From contig NZ_CH724142.1 in the NCBI RefSeq assembly GCF_000153325.1, positions 235,455 to 299,454 of the forward strand: 64,000 nucleotides of DNA. The letters run 5' to 3'. Source of the stretch: Photobacterium sp. SKA34 (GTDB lineage: Bacteria > Pseudomonadota > Gammaproteobacteria > Enterobacterales > Vibrionaceae). Shown here in pieces: positions 18,023 through 27,129 of this stretch (its first letter is position 1; every line of letters starts with the position of its first letter). The position numbers were made by a program, and so were the translations under genes. Under the pieces are notes generated by a model that did no database searches, had not been told where the DNA came from, and worked only from the letters and a program-made list of their open reading frames with translations.

Positions 18023-18583
18023 ATGCTAAGAAGAAACCCAACAGGGCATATGCCAACGATATCTGAAACTGCGTTTATTGATCCTACAGCGATTATTTGT
18101 GGCAAAGTAATTGTAGAAGATAACGTTTTCATTGGGCCTTATGCCGTAATCCGTGCTGATGAAGTGAATGAGCTGGGTGAAATGGACGCAATTGTGATTA
18201 AACGCGATACTAATATTCAAGATGGTGTAGTTATTCACTCAAAAGCGGGGGCTGCAGTCACTATTGGTGAGCGTTCTTCTATTGCTCATCGCTCAATTAT
18301 TCATGGGCCGTGTGAGGTGAGTGATGATGTGTTTATTGGCTTCAACTCAGTAGTATTTAATGCCGTCATTGGTAAAGGGTGTGTGATCCGACATAACTGC
18401 GTTGTAGATGGATTAGATCTGCCTGAAAGTTTTCATGTACCGCCAATGACCAATATTGGTGCTGATTTTGACTTAAATAGTATTTCGAAAGTCCCACCTG
18501 AATATTCTGCATTTTCTGAATCGGTTGTATCTGCTAACCATGAACTGGTTCAGGGATACAGGAGGATCGCCAATGAGCTTTAA
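18023..18583 (+). CDS. Gamma carbonic anhydrase-like left-handed beta-helix protein
   Basis: A 186-residue hexapeptide-repeat protein (repeats such as AIICGK, VIVEDN, VFIGPY). His72 in VVIHSKAG and the pair His89/His94 in IAHRSIIHGP fit the three metal ligands of gamma carbonic anhydrases, so it may hydrate CO2 or be a metal-binding relative. The ATG at 18023 follows AAGAGAAAAG; the upstream TTG is not needed. It is the first gene behind the Zur-type palindrome and overlaps the next gene by 11 bases. A back-up anhydrase loaded with another metal in zinc shortage is a reasonable idea, not proven. Confidence 0.72.
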   Translation: MLRRNPTGHMPTISETAFIDPTAIICGKVIVEDNVFIGPYAVIRADEVNELGEMDAIVIKRDTNIQDGVVIHSKAGAAVTIGERSSIAHRSIIHGPCEVSDDVFIGFNSVVFNAVIGKGCVIRHNCVVDGLDLPESFHVPPMTNIGADFDLNSISKVPPEYSAFSESVVSANHELVQGYRRIANEL

Positions 18584-19610
18584 TATATCATCGCCAATTT
18601 TAGCAGTGCCAACCAATATTATTACAGGTTTTCTTGGCGTCGGGAAAACCTCTGCTATTCTTCATTTGATGAAGAATAAACCTGATTCTGAGCGTTGGGC
18701 TGTGCTAGTTAATGAGTTTGGTGAAATTGGTGTCGATGGTAGTTTGCTGCAAGGTCAAAGCGGTAACGAGCAACAGATTTTTATTCAGGAAGTACCCGGC
18801 GGCTGTATGTGTTGTACCGCTGGTTTACCAATGCAGATTGCGCTTAATCAATTACTTTCAGAAGCAAAGCCTGATCGTTTGATCATCGAACCCACAGGGC
18901 TTGGTCATCCTAAAGAAGTGATGCAAGTGCTTTCTACTGAATACTATCGTGATGTCCTATCGTTACAGAAAAATATCACATTAGTGGATGCAAGAAAGTT
19001 ATCCGATCCTCGCTATACTTCACATGACACCTTTAGACAACAAATTGCGATTGCCGATACAGTGGTAGGAAACAAGACCGATCTTTATCAAGCTGAGGAT
19101 AAAGAAAAATTAAAAGCTTTTGTCGCACAAGTTGCTAGCGTAACAACGAGAGTGATTTTTGCCAAACATGGTGTGATCCCATTTAATGAATTTGATGGTG
19201 AAACACGTATAGAAGTATTACCGCCGTCTTATCTCCATCGTGATAGGCAGACAAGTGAATCTAAAGAAGCACTATCGGAAGATCTGATACCTGAAAGTGG
19301 CGTGATAAAAGCCACTAACCAAGGTGAAGGTTTCAAAAGTATTGGCTGGCGTTTTGCTTCTGAAAAAGTCTTTGAACGTCAATCATTACATCAGCTTTTT
19401 CAAACACTGAATGTTGAGCGAATGAAAGCCGTGTTTATCACTTCTGATGGGATCTTTGGTTATAATAAAACGTCAGATGGAATCACAGAAGTTGAACTTG
19501 ATGAGCGTGCTGAAAGCCGTGTCGAAATTATCGCAGATACATTAGATGATGAATTGGAAGGCAAGCTTTTAGATTGTTTGATTGTTAATAATATGAGTGA
19601 AATAACATGA
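18573..19610 (+). CDS. COG0523 (CobW/ZNG1-type) GTP-dependent metallochaperone
   Basis: A 345-residue G3E-family GTPase. Walker A GFLGVGKT is at residues 19-26, the metal motif GGCMCC (CxCC, Cys78, Cys80, Cys81) follows NEFGEIGVDG, and NKTDL is the base-recognition motif. A C-terminal CobW_C domain spans roughly 255-345. Members under Zur control act as zinc chaperones for essential enzymes. The ATG at 18573 follows a strong AGGAGG; the upstream in-frame ATG lies inside the preceding gene. It overlaps the DksA paralogue by four bases. Confidence 0.88.
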   Translation: MSFNISSPILAVPTNIITGFLGVGKTSAILHLMKNKPDSERWAVLVNEFGEIGVDGSLLQGQSGNEQQIFIQEVPGGCMCCTAGLPMQIALNQLLSEAKPDRLIIEPTGLGHPKEVMQVLSTEYYRDVLSLQKNITLVDARKLSDPRYTSHDTFRQQIAIADTVVGNKTDLYQAEDKEKLKAFVAQVASVTTRVIFAKHGVIPFNEFDGETRIEVLPPSYLHRDRQTSESKEALSEDLIPESGVIKATNQGEGFKSIGWRFASEKVFERQSLHQLFQTLNVERMKAVFITSDGIFGYNKTSDGITEVELDERAESRVEIIADTLDDELEGKLLDCLIVNNMSEIT

Positions 19611-20041
19611 ACAATACTGAAATTAGAATGCTAACTGAAGAGCAAATATTGCAAGAGCCTGAAGACCATTACATGGATGATTCTCAATTGGCTTTCTTTA
19701 AACAAAGATTGATAGATCTTTATGAGTCGACATCTCATCACATTCAATCTGCGAGAGAGGAGATGGGGCACACGGCAGATGCGAGTGATTTGAGTGATGT
19801 CAGTGATCGTGCAACGTTAGAAGAGCAATCTGGTATTGCTTTAAGAATTGTTGAACGTGAACAAAAACTTTTGCCCAAAATCAAATTGGCATTAGAGCGA
19901 ATTCGTTTAGGTAATTACGGTTATTGCTTAGAGTCCGGTGAGCCGATAGGTATTCCTCGATTACTGATAAGACCGACCGCAGAGTACAGTGCCGACGTAA
20001 AATCTTTGATGGAAATGAAAGAAATCCAATACAAAGATTGA
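19607..20041 (+). CDS. dksA2: Zinc-sparing DksA paralogue
   Basis: A 144-residue DksA/TraR-family protein that should bind the RNA polymerase secondary channel and act with ppGpp. The coiled-coil tip keeps acidic residues in DLSDVSDRAT (Asp64 and Asp67). The C-terminal zinc finger is degenerate: Cys107 remains, but the other three positions are Ser110, Ser128 and Val131, so zinc cannot be held in the usual way. Zinc-free DksA2 proteins are known to replace DksA under zinc starvation. Its place in a putative Zur operon fits that role exactly. Confidence 0.88.
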   Translation: MNNTEIRMLTEEQILQEPEDHYMDDSQLAFFKQRLIDLYESTSHHIQSAREEMGHTADASDLSDVSDRATLEEQSGIALRIVEREQKLLPKIKLALERIRLGNYGYCLESGEPIGIPRLLIRPTAEYSADVKSLMEMKEIQYKD

Positions 20042-20072
20042 TCCTATTTTCTATTATCACTAGGTAGGCTTT

Positions 20073-20291
20073 ATGAACACGGCGATCATTCCGCAAACTT
20101 ATCAAGAGTGGCATCACTGTATTACTGTTATTTGTAAACAACCTTTAACCTTATCGTATGTTGAAGAGCGTATTATTGCCCTTAACTCTCCTAAAGATTA
20201 CATGACGAAAAAATTCGTTCAATTGTATGGCGAATCACAAAGGAAAAAAACACTGCAATGGTTTGAGCAAGCAAAAAATGAGCTAAAGTGA
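20073..20291 (+). CDS. Small conserved-looking hypothetical protein
   Basis: A 72-residue soluble protein, mostly helical by appearance (ends ESQRKKTLQWFEQAKNELK). I do not recognise a family. It begins 31 bases after dksA2 behind AGG-rich sequence and is followed by a strong terminator, so it is probably the last gene of the zinc-linked operon. Two Cys/His positions (HHC near residue 15, and a Cys at 21) could bind metal, but no full site is seen. Confidence 0.6.
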   Translation: MNTAIIPQTYQEWHHCITVICKQPLTLSYVEERIIALNSPKDYMTKKFVQLYGESQRKKTLQWFEQAKNELK

Positions 20292-20349
20292 ATCAAAGAT
20301 GTTTCGAGCATTTAGGCTCTACCTAATACGCTAAGTGTAGATAAGACAT

Positions 20350-20379
20350 AAAAAAGACCACACATATGTGGTCTTTTTT
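20350..20379. terminator. Bidirectional terminator between the zinc cassette and feoC
   Basis: Stem AAGACCACA/TGTGGTCTT flanked by A and T runs, between convergent genes. Confidence 0.92.
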
Positions 20380-20395
20380 CACTATGGTTTAGCTA

Positions 20396-20653
20396 TTAGC
20401 ATAGCGAAATAGCGATTTTATTTTCACACCATTTGTACACCGTATCTGTTGCCTGCGTTTGACAATTTTGGCAATGTTTCCCGCAAGCCAAAGAAGGCGG
20501 TGAATCACACTTCTCAACTTTCCCACGTAAAATTAATTCATCTAATAATGCGCTTAACCAACGAGTCTCACACTTCAAATGCTTTCTAAGCTGGCTAAAG
20601 GAAATGACTTTTGCATCACGTACCGTATTTCTTACTGTAATTAGCGATATCAT
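20396..20653 (-). CDS. feoC: FeoC-like winged-helix protein
   Basis: An 85-residue protein with a winged-helix start (FSQLRKHLKCETRWLSALLDELILRGKVEKC) and a cysteine-rich tail, SLACGKHCQNC, that could bind an iron-sulfur cluster or metal as in FeoC. It begins in a TAATG junction with the feoB stop, nine bases after GGAGG. FeoC is thought to stabilise or regulate FeoB. The position directly after feoB supports the call. Confidence 0.82.
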   Translation of the reverse strand: MISLITVRNTVRDAKVISFSQLRKHLKCETRWLSALLDELILRGKVEKCDSPPSLACGKHCQNCQTQATDTVYKWCENKIAISLC

Positions 20654-22983
20654 TAATGGCATCCTCCGCAGTTTTGTGTCGCTGGCGAGTCAGGTATCGA
20701 CATTTGCCAATCGACTTTATTACACAAGCGCTTAATCCCTATAATAAATGCAGTGACGATACTAAAAGCGAAAAACAACCAAAGCAGGCTTTCTAATGGA
20801 TGTGCTGTGAAAGTCGTGGTTTGATAGAAGGCGATTGAAAGCGCGTAGGCGACAACCACTCCCCATGCTGTCGATAACCAAGCCCAATTTCGACCAATTT
20901 CTTTGGCGATAACACCAATAGTAGAAACGCAAGGCACGTAGAGTAAAACAAAGATTAAGTAAGCATAGGCACCTGACATTGAACCAAACTCTTTGTGCAT
21001 TTGACCCATTGCGGTTGTTCCCATAGAGCCATCGGCTTCACTGGCTTTTATCGGGTTTTTAAGTGTTGATAAAGAAAAACTATCGGCAACACCATCAATG
21101 GTGTCTTGCCATGCCACTTTTAACTCTGACAGTAGATGGAAAGATTGCCCATCATCTGCGGCTTGATTGTTGCTTAATTCTGAGGTGTATAGGGTATTTA
21201 AAGTGCCGACAACCACTTCTTTTGCTAAAAATCCCGTTAATAGTCCCACACTGGCTGGCCAGTTTTGCTCATTTACACCAAGGGGAGATAATACAGGTGT
21301 TACCCAACGACCAATTTCTGATAAGGCTGAATTTTGTTGGTTATTGTTTTCAATAACTTGTCCTTCAAAATTTACGCTATTCAATGCCATTACGAGCATA
21401 CAAATCGGAATGATGATCTTACACGCTTTGACTAAAAATCCACGTAAGCGACTCCAACTGTGGATAAGCGTCGTTTTAACGCTTGGAAGGTGGTAGGTTG
21501 GTAACTCCATAATATAAGGTGATGCTTCACCCGTTAATAAGGTTTTCTTCAGCACAAAGCCGGTAATGACAGCGACAAAAATGCCAAGCAAGTAAAGCGA
21601 AAAAACAATAAAACTGCCCATACCATGGAAGAAAGCTGCTGAGAAAACGCCGAAAATCGCTAACCTTGCGCCACATGACATAAAGGGTGCCATCATGGAC
21701 GTTAAGATACGATCTCTTGGTGTATCGAGGGTACGTGAAGCCATTATGGAGGGGATGTTGCAACCAAACCCTACAATAAGTGGAACAAAGGATTTTCCTG
21801 GCAATCCAATCGTAGACATAAAGCGATCAATAACAAACGCTGCTCGCGCCATATAACCGCTATCTTCTAATATTGATAGATAAAGAAACATTAAACCAAT
21901 TTGAGGAATAAAGGGCATAACGGTATTTATACCGCCACCAAGCCCTTGCGATAGAATTGCAGTAAGCCAGCTAGGAAACCCGAGTGACGAACATAACCAT
22001 GCAGTGCCATTAATGAATATTGCTGCAGAGCCTTCATCAAAAATAGGTTGAAGCCCACCACCAATATTTATTGATAGCCAAAACATTAAATACATCACAA
22101 TGAGGAAAATCGGAATTCCCAAATAACGGTTAAGCACAATCTTATCTATCAATTGAGTCAGATTATGTTGCCCTGCATGGTAACTTGAGATGCAATGATG
22201 AATGATCTCGGCGACAGTTTGGTAGCGCGCATCAGCAATTAATAAGTCAATATTTTCATCATGTGTGTTTGAAAAATCGGCTTGTAATTGAGAAACAAAA
22301 GGGGCGATATCTGTACCGTTGATATATTTGTTGGCAGATGAATCTGATTCAAGCAAGCGTATAGCAAGCCACTTCTTTCTATTGTTAACGATTAGTTGAT
22401 CTTGGAATACGTCAGAAAGTTGAGAAATAGTCAGGTCTAATTCGGGAGGAAATTGAGTAAATAGACGAGGCAGTGATTTTGTTTGTAAATGCTTTTCAAT
22501 CGAGTCCTTTAAATCTTCGAGTCCTTTAGATTTATTTGCAACTAAAGAAACAACAGGGCAACCGAGTTCAGATTCCAACTTTTTTGCATCGATATTTATA
22601 TTTTTTTGTTTAGCAATATCTAACATGTTAAGTACAATAATACATGGGATTTTCATTTCTAGCAGTTGTAATGTTAAATATAAATTTCGTTCAATATTGG
22701 CAGCGTCGATAATATTAACGACAAGATCAGCTTCATCTGAAAGTATATATTCACAAGCGATGCGCTCATCGAGTGAACCTTGTACATCGGATGAAGACAT
22801 AGAATAAATACCAGGTAAATCGACTATATTTATATTCTTTTTATGATAAGAGTAGTTCCCTTCTTTTTTATCTACAGTAACTCCAGCCCAGTTGCCTGTT
22901 CGTTGTCTTGCGCCAGTTAGGGCATTAAACAGTGTTGTTTTTCCACAGTTAGGGTTACCTAGTAAGGCAATAGTATTTGCCAC
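20653..22983 (-). CDS. feoB: Ferrous iron transporter FeoB
   Basis: A 776-residue inner-membrane Fe2+ transporter. The N-terminal G domain has GNPNCGKTT (residues 8-16), DLPGIYS and NMLD; the membrane part has two Gate-type repeats with conserved ARAAFVIDRFM, PLIVGFGCNIPS and FLAKEVVVGTLNTLY. The C-terminal ending CGGCH is cysteine-rich. The start is GTG at 22983 with GGAGG eight bases upstream. No feoA lies upstream, which is unusual for a feoB-feoC pair in this family. Confidence 0.95.
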   Translation of the reverse strand: MANTIALLGNPNCGKTTLFNALTGARQRTGNWAGVTVDKKEGNYSYHKKNINIVDLPGIYSMSSSDVQGSLDERIACEYILSDEADLVVNIIDAANIERNLYLTLQLLEMKIPCIIVLNMLDIAKQKNINIDAKKLESELGCPVVSLVANKSKGLEDLKDSIEKHLQTKSLPRLFTQFPPELDLTISQLSDVFQDQLIVNNRKKWLAIRLLESDSSANKYINGTDIAPFVSQLQADFSNTHDENIDLLIADARYQTVAEIIHHCISSYHAGQHNLTQLIDKIVLNRYLGIPIFLIVMYLMFWLSINIGGGLQPIFDEGSAAIFINGTAWLCSSLGFPSWLTAILSQGLGGGINTVMPFIPQIGLMFLYLSILEDSGYMARAAFVIDRFMSTIGLPGKSFVPLIVGFGCNIPSIMASRTLDTPRDRILTSMMAPFMSCGARLAIFGVFSAAFFHGMGSFIVFSLYLLGIFVAVITGFVLKKTLLTGEASPYIMELPTYHLPSVKTTLIHSWSRLRGFLVKACKIIIPICMLVMALNSVNFEGQVIENNNQQNSALSEIGRWVTPVLSPLGVNEQNWPASVGLLTGFLAKEVVVGTLNTLYTSELSNNQAADDGQSFHLLSELKVAWQDTIDGVADSFSLSTLKNPIKASEADGSMGTTAMGQMHKEFGSMSGAYAYLIFVLLYVPCVSTIGVIAKEIGRNWAWLSTAWGVVVAYALSIAFYQTTTFTAHPLESLLWLFFAFSIVTAFIIGIKRLCNKVDWQMSIPDSPATQNCGGCH

Positions 22984-23486
22984 TATTTATTCCTCCAAAC
23001 AATTACTTATAGATAAAAGAATTTATTAAATGATCGATAAGTGAAATGATATCGCTTATCACTTTCACTTATAAGAATAATACTAATTTCAGTCAATAAA
23101 TATCTGTATTAAGGAAAATAAAAAGATGAATGAAAAATTAATATATTGTTTAGTCAATAACTTAGAATATGTGATATTTATGAGTAATTAAAAATCAAAT
23201 TTGATGCGAATTATATTTCGCCTTCATTGTAACGCTTTATTGCATTTAATTATAAAAATCTTAAAGTAGCTTTCTGTAAATAAACGATGAGTAAGGTAAA
23301 TGTAATTGAATAAATATTCATACTTAGTAGTTATATTTCAATCGTTATAGAAACCGTTTTAACTAACCATCTGAAAAAAATTGATACGTATTATCACAAT
23401 TAATAATGCGACTTAAACATTATTTGCTACGTTAAAATAGGTTGCTGGTAAAGCAACAAAATTTTCACAGTTTAGGTGGTGATAGT
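22984..23486. other. Intergenic region upstream of feoB and the repeat protein
   Basis: Very AT-rich divergent region of about 500 bases. It contains perfect 10-base inverted arms (ATAAGTGAAA at 23037-23046 and TTTCACTTAT at 23063-23072) near feoB, and a Fur-like site described separately. No feoA-sized frame was found. Confidence 0.5.
23382..23396. promoter_or_regulatory. Candidate Fur box
   Basis: TGATACGTATTATCA matches the 7-1-7 Fur pattern TGATAAT-N-ATTATCA except at two positions. It lies about 90 bases ahead of the secreted repeat protein and in the same divergent region as feoB. Confidence 0.4.
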
Positions 23487-24233
23487 ATGAGAAAATTGTT
23501 GCTCGTTTTATTGTTTTTTCCATCGTACTTATTAGCTAAAGAGTACAGCTTTAATGTGGATTTTAATCGTGGTGATATAAGTACTTTCTTTATTGCAGAA
23601 GGAAGCAAAGTCTATCGTATTACCCAAAGCATTGATGCAATCTACATATTTAGTTCTCCCGCTCGTGCTCAAAGCTTTGTTGCTCAACCGAATACACGAT
23701 CAAAACCCAGTACCGCAGTTAATGTCGGTGATACACGAGTGTATGTTTATAAAATTGACGCGATTGATTATTACACTTCTAATTCGATGTCAGGTAGTGC
23801 AGGGCAGGTAAAATCTATTAATGGACTCAGCTTTAGTTATTTACCGGATAATAGCATTTATAAAAATGCTGGTGTGGTGGGTAAGCTAAGTAAAATTGGT
23901 AACACTAAGATCTCGTATTGGGTTGATGCTGGCTACACAGTAAAAGGAAAGTATCGAGGCAAAATTAGAACGTTAGGAAGTCAGTCATTTAAGTATGAAA
24001 GCTGGTCAAGTTGGGGCGAAAAAAATGGCATGGTCGGAAAGTTGATATCACTAGGCTCTATCAATATCGACTACTACGATACTGACTATGATTTGGGTTA
24101 TAAAGGAAAACTTAAATCAGTAGGTAAGGTCAATTTTAGCTATTACCGTGACACCTCTACCAATCAAAAAGCTAATATCGTCGGTAAGTTTAAAGAACAG
24201 ATAGGTCAAGATCTACGCTTAACTGTATATTAA
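23487..24233 (+). CDS. Secreted protein with internal GK-x-G-x-YY repeats, function unknown
   Basis: A 248-residue precursor with signal peptide MRKLLLVLLFFPSYLLA. The second half is made of about five related units of 25-35 residues, each with a pattern like VGKLxxxGxxxxxYY: VGKLSKIGNTKISYW, RGKIRTLGSQSFKYE, VGKLISLGSINIDYY, KGKLKSVGKVNFSYY and VGKFKEQIGQDLRLT. Such repeats suggest a beta-rich extracellular or periplasmic solenoid or strand-swapped sheet. I do not recognise a named family. The start follows AGGTGG. A Fur-like site upstream hints at iron control. Confidence 0.65.
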   Translation: MRKLLLVLLFFPSYLLAKEYSFNVDFNRGDISTFFIAEGSKVYRITQSIDAIYIFSSPARAQSFVAQPNTRSKPSTAVNVGDTRVYVYKIDAIDYYTSNSMSGSAGQVKSINGLSFSYLPDNSIYKNAGVVGKLSKIGNTKISYWVDAGYTVKGKYRGKIRTLGSQSFKYESWSSWGEKNGMVGKLISLGSINIDYYDTDYDLGYKGKLKSVGKVNFSYYRDTSTNQKANIVGKFKEQIGQDLRLTVY

Positions 24234-24287
24234 ATTAACGGTAAGAGATGGAAGGAAAGGGCTCATTAATAGCCCTATAGCACGCGT

Positions 24288-24539
24288 TTAACGCTGTTTG
24301 TATTGCGTCGGACAATATCCACGGCTGACATCTGGTGAACGCAATTTTAAGTGTTTGGTTTTTCTTCCTGATACGCGCTTTCGCCATAGTTTAAAGCTAC
24401 TTGGCTTAAGATGTTGTCGCATTAGCTTGATCACACCTTGTTCATCCAGACCATATTGTATTGCAATCGCTTCAAAAGGGGTTCTATCTTCCCAAGCCAT
24501 CTCTATGATACGTGATACTGACTCTTGTGTGCTTGTCAT
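24288..24539 (-). CDS. DUF2805/TIGR03643-family small protein
   Basis: An 83-residue basic protein with the family's near-invariant features: IIEMAWEDRTPFEAIAIQYGL, VIKLMRQHLKPSSFKLWRKR and SGRKTKHLKLR. The N-terminal part resembles a helix-turn-helix of the sigma-factor type, but the function of the family is not known. The start at 24539 is chosen because GGAGAG lies eight bases upstream; the ATG further out would include this ribosome site in the protein. Confidence 0.8.
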   Translation of the reverse strand: MTSTQESVSRIIEMAWEDRTPFEAIAIQYGLDEQGVIKLMRQHLKPSSFKLWRKRVSGRKTKHLKLRSPDVSRGYCPTQYKQR

Positions 24540-25029
24540 CAATTGCTCTCCATTTACATACAAAAATCACTACGTAATTGGTTGATAAAAAGTTTAATTT
24601 TGTGATTTTAATAGAGGCAATTATAAAAAATAGAAATCCGGCACGAGTAATTTTGCATCTTTTTAATCTGGATTTATGATTAAATAAATTTCATACGGCA
24701 CAACTACTCGGGGGCATACTTCTATATCATCGCACAACAAGTTCGCTAACACTGTAGCGAGAAAATATTTCGCAAAGTCTGTCGCTAATATTTTGATGTA
24801 AGAGATGTACGTCTCTAGTATTTGAAATACCTTAGTCGCTCAATAGATTGGTGCTGAATGAAAGCCATATCATCGTACTAATGTTAAATTTAGTATCATG
24901 TAATCAATGGTTTGTGAAACCTGCCTCTATTTACGCTTTTATTCTGATCTTTCATTTCTAGTTCTGTATTTTGCGAGTTGCTTCATGTCTAGCAGAGGTA
25001 GACTATCAAGCTAAATAGATTGGAAATAA
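24540..25029. other. Intergenic region without recognised features
   Basis: About 490 bases between the DUF2805 gene and the eptA terminator. No convincing coding frame, RNA gene or repeat was seen. Confidence 0.4.
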
Positions 25030-25064
25030 AAAGCCTGACTCACGTGTGGTCAGGCTTTAGTTTC
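25030..25064 (-). terminator. Terminator after eptA
   Basis: Arms AAAGCCTGAC and GTCAGGCTTT with a nine-base loop; on the minus strand the stem is followed by a T run. Confidence 0.88.
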
Positions 25065-25098
25065 ATTTTATCTTGTTATGGGGCATTACGAGCTTTCG

Positions 25099-26751
25099 TT
25101 AAGAAGCTCTACACGTTTTAAAGATATCCAGCTTACCGTCATAGGCATTGGTTTCAACATCCATAATCCCCAGCAACGAATGGAATACATTATCGTGTGA
25201 ATGCGTTGCCGTTTGCTGAGATTCTTGTGCTAAGCAATCGGTATTGATGTGTTTAGCTTGTTTAAAGCCAGGAGACATCCAAAGCATCATAGGTACACGT
25301 TTTTGAAAATCTGGTGCTAACCCATATGGCATGCCATGTAAGAACAAGCCATTTTCGCCCAGAGATTCGCCGTGGTCAGAGACGTAGATCATCGCAGTAT
25401 TGTATTTGTACTCTAACGTTTTCAATTTCTCAATGGTTTGAGCCAAGACGAAGTCTGTGTAGCGAATCGTGTTGTCGTAGGAGTTAACGATTTGCTCAAC
25501 GCTACAGTTTTCAATATCTGCGCGAGGACAGTCTGGTTGGAAAAACGCTTTGTCTTTTGGGTAACGTTGGAAATAAGTTGGACCATGACTGCCAATCAGA
25601 TGCAATGCAACAAGGCGGTTACCTTTCATATTTGCAATTTGGTCGTCAAGTTTGTCAAGTAATGCAATGTCATAACAGGTTTTACCGTTGCAAAATTCAT
25701 TTTTTTGTCTGCGGTCGACTTCTATCTTTTTGATATTATGAGCAACGTCTTTGTCACCTCCATCATTCTCTTTCCACAGAAAATCGATACCAGCGCGCTG
25801 CATGATATCTATAGCATTATCTTGGTTGTCTGCTTTGCTACGGTCGAAATCACTATGCGGTAATTGAGAGAACATGCAAGGCACCGAAACCGCGGTTGCA
25901 GTCCCGCAAGAGGAGACGTCCTTGAATGAAACTACATCTAACATATTGGTATAAGGGGTGGTTTCACGACCATAACCATTGGTTTGGTAGTTCTGAGTAC
26001 GAGCCGTTTCACCCAGTACAAAGACAAGCAGTGTCGGTTTCTCTTTGGCTTGTTGCTGTGCAAGTTGGGATTGTTTTGCATCCGTACCAATTTCGCGGTA
26101 GGGCTCTGGTGTCGTAAGGTAATTTTCTTTTACATAGCTAGAAATGGCATACACATACTGAGTAGGTATGATGATTTTCTTTAGGTAGCTATTATTTCGG
26201 CCGATAGATGCATAGTCTTGGTAATATAAGCCTGCAATCACGGCAATGACAGCCAATGAAGCTAGCATTGATATGACTTTAGTTAACGTGAATCGAAGCC
26301 ATTTACCACCTATAGGCTTGAGTTTTACTTTGAAAACCAAAAGAGCAGGTACAACTCCCATTATAAGTGTCCAGATAACTGAGTAGGCACTTAAGTATGA
26401 ACTGGCTTCACTGGTGTCTGTTTCTACGATATTGGTGATCATACCTGTATCGAATAAGATGCCATAGTTGTAGCTGGCGTAGCTCACCATACCTGATGTT
26501 ATCAACAATAGGATAAAGAAAGGTTTGCTGATCCAAGGCCAGCTGAATAGGTTAAACAGGAAATTCAGCGCGGCAAAAAAGAAGATAGGAATCGTAATGA
26601 TAAAACCGATCTTCACTTGATCAAGGCTTGAGAAGATGTTGACTAGCTCTTTGTAAATAGGAATGTTTACTACAATAGCAAAGTATAAAGCGAGTAAAAG
26701 GGTAAAGGTAACATAGGAGATACCTCTATTAAGGAATTCAGTTGTTTTCAT
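25099..26751 (-). CDS. eptA: Phosphoethanolamine--lipid A transferase
   Basis: A 550-residue inner-membrane enzyme with five N-terminal helices (residues about 10-175) and a periplasmic alkaline-phosphatase-fold domain. Motifs are FVLGETART (Glu248 as a zinc ligand), SCGTATAVSVPC with the probable nucleophile Thr284, SHGPTYFQRYP and VSDHGESLGE. It adds phosphoethanolamine to lipid A, which lowers polymyxin binding; mobile MCR enzymes belong to the same family. It lies 21 bases downstream of dgkA in the same direction. That pairing makes sense because the reaction releases diacylglycerol, which DgkA recycles. Confidence 0.93.
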   Translation of the reverse strand: MKTTEFLNRGISYVTFTLLLALYFAIVVNIPIYKELVNIFSSLDQVKIGFIITIPIFFFAALNFLFNLFSWPWISKPFFILLLITSGMVSYASYNYGILFDTGMITNIVETDTSEASSYLSAYSVIWTLIMGVVPALLVFKVKLKPIGGKWLRFTLTKVISMLASLAVIAVIAGLYYQDYASIGRNNSYLKKIIIPTQYVYAISSYVKENYLTTPEPYREIGTDAKQSQLAQQQAKEKPTLLVFVLGETARTQNYQTNGYGRETTPYTNMLDVVSFKDVSSCGTATAVSVPCMFSQLPHSDFDRSKADNQDNAIDIMQRAGIDFLWKENDGGDKDVAHNIKKIEVDRRQKNEFCNGKTCYDIALLDKLDDQIANMKGNRLVALHLIGSHGPTYFQRYPKDKAFFQPDCPRADIENCSVEQIVNSYDNTIRYTDFVLAQTIEKLKTLEYKYNTAMIYVSDHGESLGENGLFLHGMPYGLAPDFQKRVPMMLWMSPGFKQAKHINTDCLAQESQQTATHSHDNVFHSLLGIMDVETNAYDGKLDIFKTCRAS

Positions 26752-26772
26752 GATGGATCCGTTTCGGTGTGA

Positions 26773-27129
26773 TTAAAGAAGAATCGATGCCCAAACAAAC
26801 AGGGCGAGAGCAATCGCAACGAAAACCGCTGCGGAACCTATATCTTTGGCTCTTCCACTGAGTTCATTCCAGTTATCACTGACACGGTCTACAACCGCTT
26901 CTATGGCGGAGTTTAGTAATTCAACAATGACGACTAACAGTAAGCTGCTTATCATTATTGTTCGTTCGAGCATGGATACAGGAAGTAAAAATGCACAGAT
27001 AGATAGTGCGAGTGTAAGTATCAGTTCTTGTCTAAAAGCAGCTTCGTGAATCCACGCAGCTTTCAACCCTTGAAGTGAGTAGCCGGTTGCATCCAATATC
27101 CGACGTATACCTGTTTTACCTGGTTTCAA
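26773..27129 (-). CDS. dgkA: Diacylglycerol kinase
   Basis: A 118-residue integral membrane kinase with three hydrophobic segments. It carries the family motifs AAWIHEAAFRQELIL and VELLNSAIEAVVDRVS (E and N of the active site), and SGRAKDIGSAAVF. It phosphorylates diacylglycerol left over from lipid A modification. The start is an unusual TTG at 27129, supported by AAGG seven bases upstream and by the usual N-terminal length. First gene of a dgkA-eptA operon. Confidence 0.92.
   Translation of the reverse strand: MKPGKTGIRRILDATGYSLQGLKAAWIHEAAFRQELILTLALSICAFLLPVSMLERTIMISSLLLVVIVELLNSAIEAVVDRVSDNWNELSGRAKDIGSAAVFVAIALALFVWASILL

Noticed and set aside
17920..18238. Minus-strand open frames over the start of the gamma carbonic anhydrase-like gene
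   Set aside because: They overlap a well-supported gene and the Zur site, and lack ribosome sites.
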